Source: Taudactylus pleione (lineage: Eukaryota; Chordata; Amphibia; Anura; Myobatrachidae). Taken from it: a stretch of 64,000 bases of DNA. Where the stretch lies: the NCBI GenBank assembly GCA_031769625.1, contig JAUIMM010000088.1, positions 9,987,501 to 10,051,500 of the forward strand, in the 5' to 3' direction. Numbering within the stretch: position 1 is the stretch's first letter; the number at the start of each line of letters is the position of its first letter. A program made the translations under genes and the position numbers. Shown here in pieces: positions 43,922 to 56,164 of the stretch. Under the pieces are notes generated by a model, which was not told where the DNA came from, did not search any database, and worked only from the letters and a program-made list of their open reading frames with translations.

Positions 43922-45010
43922 ATGGGGAAGGACAAGAAACAAAGGTCCAGGTCCGAAGTAGGTGGTAGGTCAGATAGTGGATCTCATCAAGATATGCGTC
44001 AGTTTTTAAAGCCTGCTGGTACCACTGCAGCAGATGAGGCCTCTGCACCAGCTTCGCCTGCTGCCTCTTCCTCATCAGAAAGAATGTCTCCAGGAGCTAA
44101 TCTTAGTTCCAGCCCTTCAGCACCCTCCTTCCGGGACGAGATTAGTGAAGTTCTCTCCCACGTCAGATCACTACCAACGAAATAGGACTTTCAGTCCCTG
44201 GAGGCCAGGCTTCAGTCTACTATTCGTCAGGAAGTAGCCATTATACAATCGGATATGGCTGAATTTGCGACTTGGATTGACGGTCTGGAAGTTTATAAAG
44301 AGGTATCTGCGGGCGTTTTTCACCAATTTACAGACGTTCTCTCTCACCAACAATCAGAGATACGCTCTCTTAAATCGCGTATGGACGACCTGGATAACAG
44401 TGGTATACACAATAATATCAGGATACGTGGTCTACCTGAAGATGTAATGCAACCTAGCCTTACAGACGCCCTCACGAAAATATTTGGGGAGATCCTCTGT
44501 CTAGACCCCAATAGTGAAATCTTGTTTGACAGGGCGCATCGGGCCCTCCGCCCGTGATGTCTATCCACTGACAAAGCCCGAGATGTAATATGTCACCTTC
44601 ACTACCATACCCAAAAAGAAACTATCTTACAGAAGTTCCAACAACTTGAAGAGGTCGATTTCAACGGGGATAAAATCCAACTCTTTCCCGACCTATCATG
44701 GTATACCTTACAACAGAGGAAGGCTCTGAGACCGCTCACAGAACAACTTCGCAAACATTCCCTGAGATACCGGTGGGGTTTCCCATTTAATTTACAAGTA
44801 ACTCATAATGGAAAAAATGTTGTTCTCCACTCTTCCGACGACCTCCCTTCCTTCTTCTCGGCTTTGGGCAAAAGTCCAGTGGCACTCCCAGATTGGGAGA
44901 ACCTACACAGACCTCCAGCAGTTCCTTCCCTTCCTTCTGATGGAGAAAAATGGCATCGTACTTCAAGCTCCAAACGAGGACAAGATGTCCGTTTCTCTGA
45001 TTACCTGTAG
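43922..45010 (+). pseudogene. ORF1: L1a ORF1 protein (RNA-binding)
   Basis: A 362-codon frame with two in-frame stops (TAG 44183-44185, TGA 44555-44557) but no frameshift. The N-terminus is basic and low-complexity (MGKDKKQRSRSE), followed by Ser/Ala/Pro-rich sequence, a coiled coil (about residues 90-155), an RRM with NNIRIRGLPEDV (residues 162-173) and DRAHRALRP, and a C-terminal domain with LFPDLSWYTLQQRKALRPL and LRYRWGFPFNLQV. This is the trimeric L1 RNA-binding protein that coats its RNA. The length matches the family. Only two point nonsense changes suggest moderate age. Confidence 0.9.
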
Positions 45011-47839
45011 AAGAGACTTGACCACTTCACCTTATATTTATAATTGGTGAGACCGTTTCAGTTTCTTCCTATCTACAAAAGACTCCGGTCTTAATTATAG
45101 ATTTAATTGGTATGATGCCAATGTTCATTTTATTGCATTTTTGGTATATTTTCATTAATTATATCAGCAGTATATGTGACGTTACTCCTTATTACATCTA
45201 TAAGTTTCATAATGCAATGTTAACTGTGTGATTTGCCTAGTTGAAGTTGATTTAATTTTATATTTCTATATTTGGGTGGTTGTTGTTGCCGTCCCTCCGA
45301 ACCCCCTCAATGCTGCATTTTTTTCTTTACACCCTGGACATGGAGTTTTTTTTTGTCTCCTGGTTGTCCAGATGCAGCATTTTAAGGTTACAATCCTTAT
45401 CTATACTTAATGCTTTATATATGTGTCTATTGTATGCGATTATGTTTTTTCTTTTATTTTTTCTCTTTCCTTCCCTCTTTTTCCGTCCCTTTTCCCTTCC
45501 CACTACCCTCCCATTATTCAGGGGTGACTCATATGATTGGGTAACTAACACTATATCAAGAGGTGCGAATTGCTACGCTATCTTTACATTATTAATTTAT
45601 GTCTAGTCGTAAACCTGTGTTGCGGATTGTTACCATTAATGACAAAGGATTGAATGTTCCTGAAAGGAGATCCCAAATGCTAAGGTCCTTTAGAGCTGAT
45701 AAAGTAGATATAGCACTTATACAAGAAACACATTTCAAGAAAGGGCATGCCACCCTTTAAAAAATTTCTATTATCCTCAAACATTTTCTAGTGATAATTC
45801 AGTAAGTAAGACTTTAGGTGTTGCAGTTGTGTTTGCTCGTCACTTACCGATATCTGATATTTCCATACATAATCTGGTTGAAGGTAGAGGTATTTTGGTT
45901 AAATGTACTCTATACCTTCAGCGTTTCTCCTTTTTAAATGTTTACACACCTAATTCTGGTCAACCCTCTTTTATTGCTGCTGTTTTAGACAAAGCTGAGA
46001 CTTTGCTGGAGGGAATTACGGTTATGGGAGGTGATTTAAATTGGCCCCTTGACCCTATCTGTGATACTTCCAATAAAACAACTCATAGACCAGGGAAGGA
46101 GTTTAGGTGGATGAGACGCACCCTTCACGACCATCAGCTAGTTGATTCCTGGCGGATCACTCATCCAGCTTTGTCTGACTTTACCTTCTTCTCTCGCCCT
46201 CTCCACACCTACTTGAGAATCGATTATCTTTTCTTAAGTCACCGACACCTACATTTCATATCAAACACTTCCATAGGATCTATCACATGGTCTGACCATG
46301 CTCCAGTTTTTCTTACCCTTTCCCTTCCACAACACTCACTCAATCCTTGGTCATGGCGTTTTAACGATCTTCTTTTACAAGATGCCTATTACAAATCCCA
46401 AATTGAATCTTCTATAGACTCTTATATTGCACAAAATGACCAAGATGACATTTCCAAGATCACGGTGTGGGAGGCACATAAATGTCTACTCCGGGGCACT
46501 TGCATTCAATTAGGCTCCTATTTAAAAAAACAGAAAACGAAGCAAAGAGATGCCCTTTTGGCTGAGATCAAATCCTTGGAAACTACTCACAAGGCTTCCT
46601 TATCCCCACACTACTATTCTAAATTGGAGGAAGCTAGAGCTGCTCTCCATAAACTCTCCATGGATAATATTAAACTGCCCTACCGTAAATGCCGTAGTCG
46701 TTTCTACCAATGGGGAAATAGACCAGGTAAGATGCTTGCCAGGGCGCTGCGCGAACAGCATGCTATTACATATATTCAAAGATTAAAAGACGAACATGGC
46801 CAGACCCATAATGAAACTAAACGAATTGCTGAATCTTTCCGGTCTTACTATGCTAACCTCTGCAACCTTAAGAACCTGAGTCAAGACTCAGACATTATTG
46901 CCCATCGAGAGGCAATTTCATCTTATTTAAAATCGCTTGACTATCCTCAGCTCTCACCAGACGAGGTTGATTTTCTTGAGGCACCTTTCTCTGTTGAAGA
47001 GGTGGATCAGGCAATCTTTTCCTCTCCAGCTGGTAAGAGCCCTGCACCAGACGGATTTTCTACAGCCTACTATAAGGCTTTCAAAGATAGATTGGCACCC
47101 CTTATGACTCGCGCCTTTAATTCGATCTCTGATAGTAGGGGTTTCTCCAAACAATCATTGGAGGCACACATAACTGTTTTACCTAAGGAGGGTAAAGACC
47201 CCGCCTTGTGTCCTAGTTATAGGCCTATTTCACTCCTAAACATTGACATGAAGATTTTTGCTAAGCTCCTAGCCAACCGGTTGAAAATTTTTTTACCTAA
47301 ATTGATCCATGATGACCAGATTGGTTTTGTCTTAGGTCGCGAGGCCAGAGACAATACAACAAAAGTTATCAATTTAATACACCAAGCCTCTCTCTCATCT
47401 GCCCAGACTATTATTTTATCAACTGACGCAGAGAAGGCTTTCGACAGCGTTGACTGGGAGTTTATGTCAGGTCTTTTACGTCATTTGGGATTAGGGCCTA
47501 CATGTCTGCAGAGAATTTTGGCATTATATACTAGTCCCACAGCAAGAATTAGGATAAATGGATCCCTTTCTGACTCATTTTCTATATCAAATGGTACGAG
47601 GCAGGGGTGCCCTCTCTCTCCTTTGTTATTCGTCCTATGTATGGAGGCTCTAGCTAGAGCGATACGTAGTAATGTGAACATTTCTGGTATCCATATAGGT
47701 AGCAAGGAATATAAGCTAGCACTCTTTGCAGATGACCTTCTTGCAGTGCTCTCTAACCCGGCTACCTCTCTTCCGAATCTTGTTTCAGAATTCCAAAAAT
47801 TTGGCATATTTTCAAATTTTCAAATTAATTATTCTATCA

Positions 47840-50684
47840 CAAAACATCAGGACTGGCGGATGACTATCGCGATCTTGTAGCCGCCAGAGGTGAACTTGGT
47901 CTCCTCCTTACAGCTAAAGCTGAGACTTCTCTTAAATGGCTTAATCAAACATTTTACGAAAGGGGGATAAAGCTGATAGAATACTGGCATCTAGATTACG
48001 ATCCAAACTCTCGCAGAACAATGTTCTGACAATTAAATCCAGCTCAGGTGTTCCTATTAGAGATACCTTACACATTACCGAGGAATTTTTAAAATTTTAT
48101 ACTAATTTATATAACCTTTCGTCTTCTTCGGGCAGTTCATTACCTGCTGTGGACTCAGTACAAAACTTTTTAGCCAGCTGTCATTTACCTAAATTATCCT
48201 CTTCAGTCCTTGAATCTTTAAACATTGCAATTGAATCACAGGAGATCTTAGAGGTGATAGGGAACCTTAAAGCAAATAAGGCCCCTGGCCCTGACGGCTT
48301 TACAGCTATTTACTATAAATCCTTTGCCCCCTGCTCTCCCCCCATCTTGCCACGGTGTTCAATGGTGTGATGTCTGGTGGTTCTTTCTCCAAAGAGGCCC
48401 TTGAGGCCAGGATTATTGTTATTCCCAAAGAAGGTAAGGACCACTCCAATTGTGCCCCTTACAGACCCATCTCGCTGTTGAACACCGATGTCAAGATTTA
48501 TGCAAAGATACTTGCCAACCACCTGAATTCAGTGCTGCCTGACTTGGTCCATATCGATCAGGTTGGCTTTATACCAGGGAGGCAAGCCAGAGACAACACT
48601 AGGCGAGTTGTTAGTCTCATTCACTCTATCAATTCTACTCGAACCCCAGCAATGGTGCTCTCCCTGGACGCTGAGAAGGCCTTTGACCGGATCTGCTGGC
48701 CCTTCATGTTTCAAACTCTGAGGGCCTTCGGCTTGGGTGGTAATTTCCTCCATGGCATCCTGGCCCTATACTCTACCCCTTCAGCTAGGGTCTCCGTCAA
48801 TGGTCTTCTCTCGTCCCCTTTTCGTATAACTAATGGCACTAGACAGGGGTGCCCTTTGTCGCCTCTGATCTTTGCCCTTGTCATTGAACCCCTTGCAGCG
48901 CAAATACGCCTTGACTTGGATATTAGGGGTGCATCACTTGGAAAGTCTGAATACAAATATCTCTTTTCGCTGATGACGTACTCCTAACCCTTACCTCTCC
49001 TCATACATCTCTCCCAAAACTTTTTCAAGTTTTGACTGACTACGGCTCACTTTCGGGTTATAAGGTCAACTTTTCTAAAACTGAGTCTCTTGCACTTAAT
49101 ATGACACATAGGGCCTTGGATCTCCTGCGTCACAATTATAACTTTTCCTGGCGCCCCTCTAAAATAAAATATTTAGGAGTGTACATAACAAACAGTTACG
49201 ACACTTTATACTCTGCAAATTTCCCCCCTATGCTTAAAAGAATTAAACTGGACCTTCTTCGATGGCGTGATCTAACAATTTCCTGGTTAGGCAGGATAGC
49301 AGCAATCAAGATGAACCTTATGCCTAGATTACTCTACCTCTTCCAGACCCTCCCTGTTGTTGTTCCCAAATCAATTTTATTGCAAATACACAGATGGTTT
49401 GTCCAATTCGTATGGAAATCCAAACCTCCCCGCATTGGTTTCCTGACTCTTTGTCGTCCCACCACTAATGGGGGAAATGAATTTCCCGATATTAACCTTT
49501 ATTACTATGCTACCCATTTAAGTCAGGCAATAGCCTGGTTTACATTATCTCAAATACCCCGCTGGGTGGAAATTGAAACTAAGTTGTGTAATGTCTCCTC
49601 CATATCTACAATTATAGGCTTGGCTTCACCTGATAGACCCCAATCTGCTCGCTCACACCCGGTTATCTCCTTTACATGCTCTATATGGGATTACTGTAAA
49701 TCCCATTTTAACCCCACCACCTACCCATCCCCCATTACCCCTATATGGTCGAACCCAGCATTCTCTCCAGGTTTCAACCTTGCCCGTTTTACTTCATGGA
49801 TTAAAGGTGGGGTCAGGGTGGTATCTGATTTCTGTGAGTCGGATAGATGCGCCCCTCTGGATTCCCTATAGAATAAATTTAATATATCTTCTGTTAATAC
49901 TTTTACTTATATTCAAATACGTCACTTTATTAACTCTTTTCCCATCAACTCAATTGTTAGATCTTTAACACCTTATGAGTCTTTATGTCTCCGCAATCCT
50001 CTTATGAAAGGTATTATATCTGTCATCTATAATCTTTTATTGAATGTTCATTTATCAGATACACCTAGCCATGAACTTCAGTGGGAAAAGGATCTGGGGA
50101 GCCCACCGGATGAGGGCACATGGTCTGTGGTGCGGGAGAGGGTATCCAAATCTTCTATTTCCACTTTAATAAAGGAAAATGCCTACAAGATATACTACAG
50201 ATGGTACCTGGTGCCTGCCCACCTGCATAGAATGTATCACCTAGCATCTGATCGTTGCTTGGAGAGATTGCGGTGAGGCAGGCACCTACATTCACATATG
50301 GTGGTCATGTCCTAAAATAGCCAAATTTTGGGATGAGGTTGCGGTCTTCCTTTCGGAAATACTAAAAATAACACTGACTAAATCTCCCTGGTCTTTTCTC
50401 CTTGGCTGTCCACTTGAGGGCCTCAACCCACATGCTGATAAGCTTTCTTCACATATCCTAAACGCAGCTCGATGCTTAGTTGCAAGGCACTGGAAAGATA
50501 TCAACCTTCCTCCTCGCCAACAACTCATAAATAAAATCTGACATGTGGCGGCTATGGAGAAAATCTTAGCGTATCTCCATAACACCTCCCATAAATTTCT
50601 TATAGTTTGGGGTGATTGGTTTCTTTATAATAACACCACACCACATGGATCCCTACCCTCAGGCTTTTCGAACCTACTACTTTA
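47840..50684 (+). pseudogene. ORF2: L1b ORF2, partial
   Basis: The endonuclease is missing. The linker reads LVAARGELGLLLTAKAE (about 47875), then RT: NLKANKAPGPDGFTAIYY, YRPISLLNTDVKIYAKI, IDQVGFIPGRQARDN, LSLDAEKAFDRICW and NGTRQGCPLSPLIF. A frameshift lies immediately before the catalytic FADD box (about 48960-48975). The frame then runs 48990-49870 (SGYKVNFSKTESLAL, SKIKYLGVYITNSYD, WLGRIAAIKMNLMP). After a stop at 49869 it continues with YYRWYLVPAHLHRMY, then a shift before a HIWWSCPKIAKFWD-like Cys domain (about 50290). It ends around 50684. Dead copy. Confidence 0.9.
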
Positions 50685-50725
50685 ATGATCACAGTCCACC
50701 TATTATCTGTTTAATTCTGGACTTG

Positions 50726-51253
50726 GGGCCTGATTCAGAGCCGGACGCTCGGACCAGAGCGCTCGCTCTAAATCAGGGCCGGTCTACCTAAAATTGGATC
50801 GGCCCCTTGGACGCTCGCATAGCTGTGGGTCAAGACCATCGCGACCATCGGGCTAGCGACGAGACCCTGTGGTAGGGTCTCGTTGCCGCAAGCCCTGGAG
50901 TGATTTTGGCTCTATCAGAGCCAAAATCACTCCCACTGACATCACTAGTGATGTCACTACTAGTGATGTCACACTAGTGATGTCAGTGGGGCCGGAACCA
51001 GACGGTAGGCGTTCCCATGGGAACGCCTCCGTCTGGCAGCCACCAGCACGCCCACAAAAGGGGGCGTGCTGTCACTCACCATCAACAGCACGCCCCCTTT
51101 GGTGCGAGACCCCGAGCGACGGCTTCCTCGTCGCTCGCCGGGTCTCGCGCATGCGCACCACGGAGCAGCCTCCGTCGTGGGCGCATGCGCATTTGGGTAC
51201 CATCGACCCGCTTGCGAGCGTCCTGCGCTCGCGAGCGGGTCTGAATGAGACCC
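50726..51253 (-). mobile_element. Hairpin-array MITE, copy 4, in L1b 3' UTR
   Basis: Left end GGGCCTGATTCAGAGCCGGA; complement of the right end GGGTCTCATTCAGACCCGCT; TTG on both sides (50723-50725, 51254-51256). It has the same orientation and hairpin order as the copy at 1850. The central palindrome is expanded here (50932-50990) into three overlapping ACTAGTGATGTCA units. The GGGGGCGTGCTGTC/GACAGCACGCCCCC stem and the GCGCATGCGC palindromes are present. Length 528 bp. Confidence 0.92.
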
Positions 51254-51256
51254 TTG

Positions 51257-51564
51257 GTCTCCTCTTTAACTCCCATGTCCCTCCCAACATATTTTTCCCC
51301 TTCTTTCTTTTCTTTCCTTCTCTTTCTTTTTCTTTTTCCTCTCTTTACCCCCTACGTAGTTCTGCTTTCCACGTATATTTTTCCAATATTTTGTATTGCT
51401 CTATATGATCTATTCTAATTAGATTAGATTGTTGATATATGTGCTAACATGATATCATATTGTTTTGTCGATCTGAATATTTCATATACCTCTTTATTGG
51501 ATTATGTATAGTTGTATTATTTTACTTCTGTAAAATCTACAAATAAATTTGTTAAAAAATAAAT
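51257..51564 (+). other. L1b 3' UTR remainder and tail
   Basis: A CT-rich then AT-rich 3' UTR ending in an imperfect A/T-rich tail. No coding sequence. Confidence 0.75.
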
Positions 51565-53547
51565 AAATTAATTATTCTAAATCTGTAGCTATGAGTTTGA
51601 CCGCCCCTCCTTCTTTGGTAAATTCTTTGAAACAATCCTTCTCCTTTACCTGGAGACTTAAATATCTCAGAGTCTTCCTGACTAAAGATCTATCCCAACT
51701 GTTCTCGAATAATTTTTTACCATTATTACAAACTATCTGCACTGACTTAGCCAAATGGCGTACCACTCGTTTATCCTGGATCGGCAGGATTAACGTAATC
51801 AAAATGAATTCCTAGCCAAAAATTCTATATTTAATGCAAACCCTCCCAATCCACATACCCCCGGCATGGTTTGCGGAAATGGAACGCCTTATTCGTAGGT
51901 TCGTCTGGAACACCTCTACACCACGCTTTAAACATGTTATCCTTTACCGCCGTAAACAAGACGGAGGTCTGCAACTTCCCCACATTACTAGCTATTATCA
52001 GGCCATAATGCTTAATCGTGTTCTTGAATGGACTCAAGTGAAGGGTTTCAAACAATGCATCATGTTGGAGGAGAGCAGCCTGGCTCAACCCATAGAAATT
52101 GCTCCATGGGTTCCCAAACTGCCATCTGTTCGACTTCCCACTATAACACCTACACTACGCGCTTGGCGGAATTGCAAAGTCTCCCCCACATTTCATCTAA
52201 TGTTTCCCCTCTCTCTTCCTTCCTTGGGAGTCCGGACTTCCTTCCTGGGCTCTCAATGATGCCCTTCAAAAACTGGATGAGCAATGGTCACTTTCGACTG
52301 GGTCAGATGGTTTGTTCGTCGGGGTGCATCCGTTTACAGAACTCCAGGAATCCTGGCACCTCCCTAATTCCGAATTTTGGAAATACCTCCAAATACGACA
52401 CTTTATCACCACTTCTTGCAAGCTCCCTGACCTCACCAGGACACTTACCTTATTTCAGTCTTTGTGTTCTTCCTCTCAGGCTCCATCCCATGCTATATCC
52501 AAATTGTATTCACTAATTATTGGAAATTTGTATAATCTTCCCCCTCAATTTACTGTGGTTTGGGAGAAGGAACTTCAGGATACAGTACAGGATATTGATT
52601 GGTAGATTGTTTTTGCTAACACCTTTGCCAGTTCTTCCTGTATAGCTACTCTTGAAACCCTCTACAAAGTTTTAACATGCTTGTATAGATATCCAGTACT
52701 ATTAAATAAAATGTATCCGCAGGTTCCAAAAGTCTGCTGGAGATGTAATTCTGCACCAGATAGCCTTCTCCACATATGGTGGGATTGCCCCTCCCTGGCT
52801 AATTTTTGGTTGAATGTATTTGAATGTTCCAAGATAATTCTTGGGGGAGAGGTAACTAGAGATCCTGGCTTTTGGCTTTTAAACATAACCTCTTCTCAAA
52901 CGGCTTCATACAAGAATTCATTGCTGAGGCACTTAAACAATGCAGCTAAAGCAGTAATCCCTGTGTTATGGAAGTCCACCTCTCCTACCTCCATTAAAGA
53001 TTGGTTCAAGAGGATCGATTATTACATGGATATGGAGGATATCATATCCTTCTCTAAAGGTAGTCCCACCAACTTTACTGTTTTATGGTCCCCTTGGCTG
53101 TTATTCAAGGGATCTACACAATATTCCATGTTTAATGGTTCCAACCCAGTACCCGTATCTGTCTCTTCTTGATTCTGATATAATCTATTTGAGATTATGT
53201 ATTTTGCCCCACAGATCACCCCCCCCTCCATTCCCCACTAGCTTCCTTCTTCCTCTCTGACCTCCCACCCCCTGAACTTTCCCCTTATATTGTTTATTGG
53301 TTGTCTATTTTATTACTATTGTCTACTGTTTATTTTATTTTATTGTATAACTTGCAATGCGATTTATTTATATTATATTAGAAATTTGATTGTATTATTT
53401 AAAATGGAATTTTCAATTGTCAATTGTTTGAATCTATACGCTTTTTCCATTCTGATATATCTAAAAGTGTTTGATTTTCTTTTCAATAAAAACAGTTTGT
53501 GTAAAAAAAAATATGCTCCATGTTCAACTCTGCATTAGCTTCTATTT

Positions 53548-53861
53548 CATACACAGCTACTTCCCCGAAACGTCAGGGAGACTCCCGGATTTCTGATGAG
53601 CCCCTCAGATGAGTAGGTGTCCTGCATCCCGCTTACTTACTACTAGAATGAGCGGAATGGAGAGCATAAAGACAAATTCATGGAGCCATGGGGAGGGGGT
53701 GGGGCCTAGTGAGACCCACGATTTACCACATTATGCTGTGATGGGGTGGTGCCTAATGGCACAATGTGCCTGGCCCTGCACACACCAGCTGACAGCTGCA
53801 CCTTACATTACCTCAGGACTTCTCCTCGAGGGGAGAAATAAAAAGTTGGCAAGTACGTATG
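53548..53861. mobile_element. CATACTTGCC-family hAT MITE, diverged
   Basis: Left end CATACACAGCTACTTCCCCG; complement of the right end CATACGTACTTGCCAACTTT. Flanks TTCTATTT and TTCTTATT match at 6 of 8 positions. It sits directly after the right end of the outer element that hosts L1a. No coding capacity. Confidence 0.7.
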
Positions 53862-54567
53862 TTCTTATTACTTATATTACTTTTTTGTTTTTTAACTGTT
53901 ACCATCACTTGGTTATATTGAGCTGCAGCGATATCAAAATAATACATTTCAGTCAGCTACAGTTTTGGCAGATTAACCAAAAGGACAGAAGTTAAAACAA
54001 TAGATTTATTGGCTAATTGATGGTTAGGACTGCTAGGTTATTTCAGATAATTTCTTCAGATAAATATAGCCTATGATTTTGACGCCATTTTCTCATCTGT
54101 TGAAGGTATCTCTGTGGTTCTAAAAACTCATGAACAAACATTAATTTCTATGTTTATGATGTCTGTGATCCAGCGGTAGATACCACAAACTGCAAGCTTT
54201 GCATGTTATAATTTACTCTAAAATAAAGTTTGCAGGATGCGGAGTGATTTCCTTTTTTAAACTGCAAAGTGCAGTTGTAAAAGTAATTGCTTTCAGGCAC
54301 TTAGAAATGTAATGTGACCAAAGTACATTATATATATTTGTCTTTTTTTAATCCCTCATATAAAATATTATATTTCAAAGACTCTAACTGGAAAACATAA
54401 GCAAATACATGGAGCATGAAAAACAAATTAAGAACTTTACCCTGGAACCTCTACTTCTATTAAAATCACGTAAATTTACTAAAAATCGATTTTAATCGAT
54501 TTAAATCGATGTTGTATTTCAGGGTATATTCACACATTTACTAACAGAGTATTTTGCGTGATTTTAT
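53862..54567. other. No recognisable gene
   Basis: About 700 AT-rich bases, with a short ATCGATTT repeat (AAATCGATTTTAATCGATTT at about 54482). Nothing else recognised. Confidence 0.5.
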
Positions 54568-55051
54568 GGGGATGTAGTTAAAATACCGGCAGAAGGGATT
54601 CTGGTCGCCGATATACCGGCGCTGGCATCCAACCGTAGGCAAAATGCAGATGCTGCTATCCCGAATGGGATCAGGATGCCGGCGTCGGCATCCCGAATGA
54701 TGGAATCCCGAACATCCAGATGGCGGTGAGTATGGTACAGACCCGGGGATGGGGGGTTTAGGATTAGGCACCCCCAGGGAGGGTTAGGGTGCAGGGAGGG
54801 GGTGTTAGGCACCACTGGGGGGATGTTAGGGTAAGGCACCCCCGGGGAGACTTAGGTTTAGGGTGCGGGCAGTGGGGGTTAGGTTTAGGCACCATTGTGG
54901 AGAGGTTAGGGTAAAGCACCCCCCAGGGAGGTTAGGGTAGGGAGAGGAGGAGGGTTAGGGTAGTTATCTCTCCTGCCGGGATCTTCACAGTCCGGGTTTC
55001 CAGCATCGATATTTGAACTCGTGGCTATTGAGCCGCCAGTATATCATACCC
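54568..55051. mobile_element. MITE with GGGTTAGG-type internal repeats, copy 2
   Basis: Starts GGGGATGTAGTTAAAATACC and ends AGTATATCATACCC. It contains ATACCGGC/GCCGGCGTCGG words, a GGTTAGGGT-rich array of 30-40 bp units (54755-54965) and ATCGATATTTGAACTCG near the right. It is related to 37484-38040 in inverse orientation. No convincing duplication, so the ends are approximate. Confidence 0.6.
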
Positions 55052-56164
55052 ATTCCACATTAAGATGTTATGCACGCCACTCAGGGGGCGGATGCAGCAT
55101 GTGGCACACTGGCACTCTGCTACGGGGCTGTCTGTTCTCCTAATGGGCCTGATAAACTCTCTATTGTCTGAAACCACTTCGCAATATAGTCACACACCAT
55201 GCCTTAACTTAAAACTACAAGAAAGACACGTACACAATAATTGCCAGAGAAAGGGTCAGCTTTTTAAGCTTTTTATTAAAATAACCTATTTATTAAACTC
55301 TTTATTAAACTATTTAACTTAGATAAGCTAGAATATGGTGGTGGGGATATGAAAGGCCTAGCAGAAGCATAAATAACATGGAAAATAAATAACATTAAAA
55401 TAATAAACCCGGGCCCAAACAGCCCACAAAGTGACAAGCATAGGGCCGGCTGCCCATCCTTATCTCACAACTCCCTTACGGGGACTATTAAAAATGAACA
55501 GAGGCCATCTGTCTCTTGCTTACAACTTGAGAAGCCATCCATGCAGCCGGGAAGGACAGGATCCACTAGGACTGGTGGTGTCCCTTACCACCCCTGAGCT
55601 CATGCCTTACACCAACCCCGCTGCATGTGCAACAACCCAGGGCAAACCCTAACTTAAAACCTGAGGACGTTCAGAACCAGGCTGCCAACCCTAAAACAGC
55701 CGACACCAACAACTGAAAACCCAAACAATGGATGGGGGGGTGGTCAACCTCAGAAAAAGAAAGACCGCCTAATCATTCCTCTCCAGCTAGAAACACTAAA
55801 TCGCAACCCCTTAGCCTGTTCCCCCATACAACTATTGGCTAACCACAAGTTATAACCCCTCCCCATTTCTACACTAACCCTTTGTGTCCCTGAACCTGCG
55901 GAGTGCCAGATTGGAGATTTATAACACTACTGTCCTCCGTGTCCTTTCTGAGACACCTGCAAATCCAAGTGTAGCTGCATCTAGCGGTTTTTAGTATACT
56001 GCGCATTTAGCGCAAACTGCACACGTATCTTTGTGATTCAGTTTCATACCCATCTCAGTTATTTCTATTCTTAATCATGTGTATGCAAAGAGGATGCAAA
56101 ATTCATACAGATCTCCTGCTGCCAGCATGGAGTAGATGTAAGTGCCTATGATAATGATGACAGC
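55052..56164. other. No recognisable gene
   Basis: About 1.1 kb; the T/A-rich 55260-55320 stretch has small direct repeats of TTTATTAAACT. The frame at 55431-55652 shows no family features. Confidence 0.5.

Larger units (their letters stand above)
47837..51564 (+). mobile_element. 5'-truncated L1 (L1b) nested in L1a ORF2
   Basis: The exact 15 bp duplication AAATTAATTATTCTA sits at 47822-47836 and 51565-51579. The left end starts abruptly within ORF2 sequence (between endonuclease and RT), the usual 5' truncation; the right end is a degenerate A-rich tail (AATAAATTTGTTAAAAAATA). It is a different L1 family from L1a by protein sequence. It carries a hairpin-array MITE in its 3' UTR. Confidence 0.95.
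45599..53172 (+). pseudogene. ORF2: L1a ORF2: endonuclease and reverse transcriptase, split by L1b
   Basis: Starts MSSRKPVLRIVTINDKGLNV at 45599. A frameshift near 45755 precedes the long open part (45829-47836). The APE endonuclease shows ALIQETHF, MGGDLNWPLD, RIDYLFLS and SDHAPV. RT shows GKSPAPDGFSTAYYKAF, SYRPISLLNIDMKIFAK, TDAEKAFDSVDW, GTRQGCPLSPLLF and ALFADDLLAV. L1b interrupts at 47837, and the frame resumes in phase at 51580. Later damage: TAG at 51813, a frameshift near 52250 and a stop at 52603. The C-terminal Cys domain is CWRCNSAPDSLLHIWWDC (about 52738). Without the insert it is about 1277 codons, the usual ORF2 size. Confidence 0.92.
42726..53507 (+). mobile_element. Full-length L1 retrotransposon (L1a)
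   Basis: 5' UTR (42726-43921), ORF1, spacer, ORF2, 3' UTR and an A-rich end. It is flanked by an exact 15 bp duplication, AAAATATGCTCCATG (42711-42725 and 53508-53522; the first As are ambiguous with the tail). Without the nested L1b it is about 7.0 kb, the usual full length for vertebrate L1. The 5' UTR is GC-rich in its first 450 bases, as expected for an internal promoter. The duplication is not a fixed target sequence, which argues for L1 rather than a site-specific Tx1-type element. Confidence 0.93.
42413..53541. mobile_element. Short inverted-repeat element split by L1a
   Basis: The left end GGGACTGATGCTGAGTTGAA (42413) pairs with the right end TTCAACTCTGCATTAGCTTC (53522-53541). The right end lies just past the L1a target duplication, so the original element was about 330 bp and L1a inserted near its right terminus. 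Its exact TSD is unclear. Confidence 0.6.
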
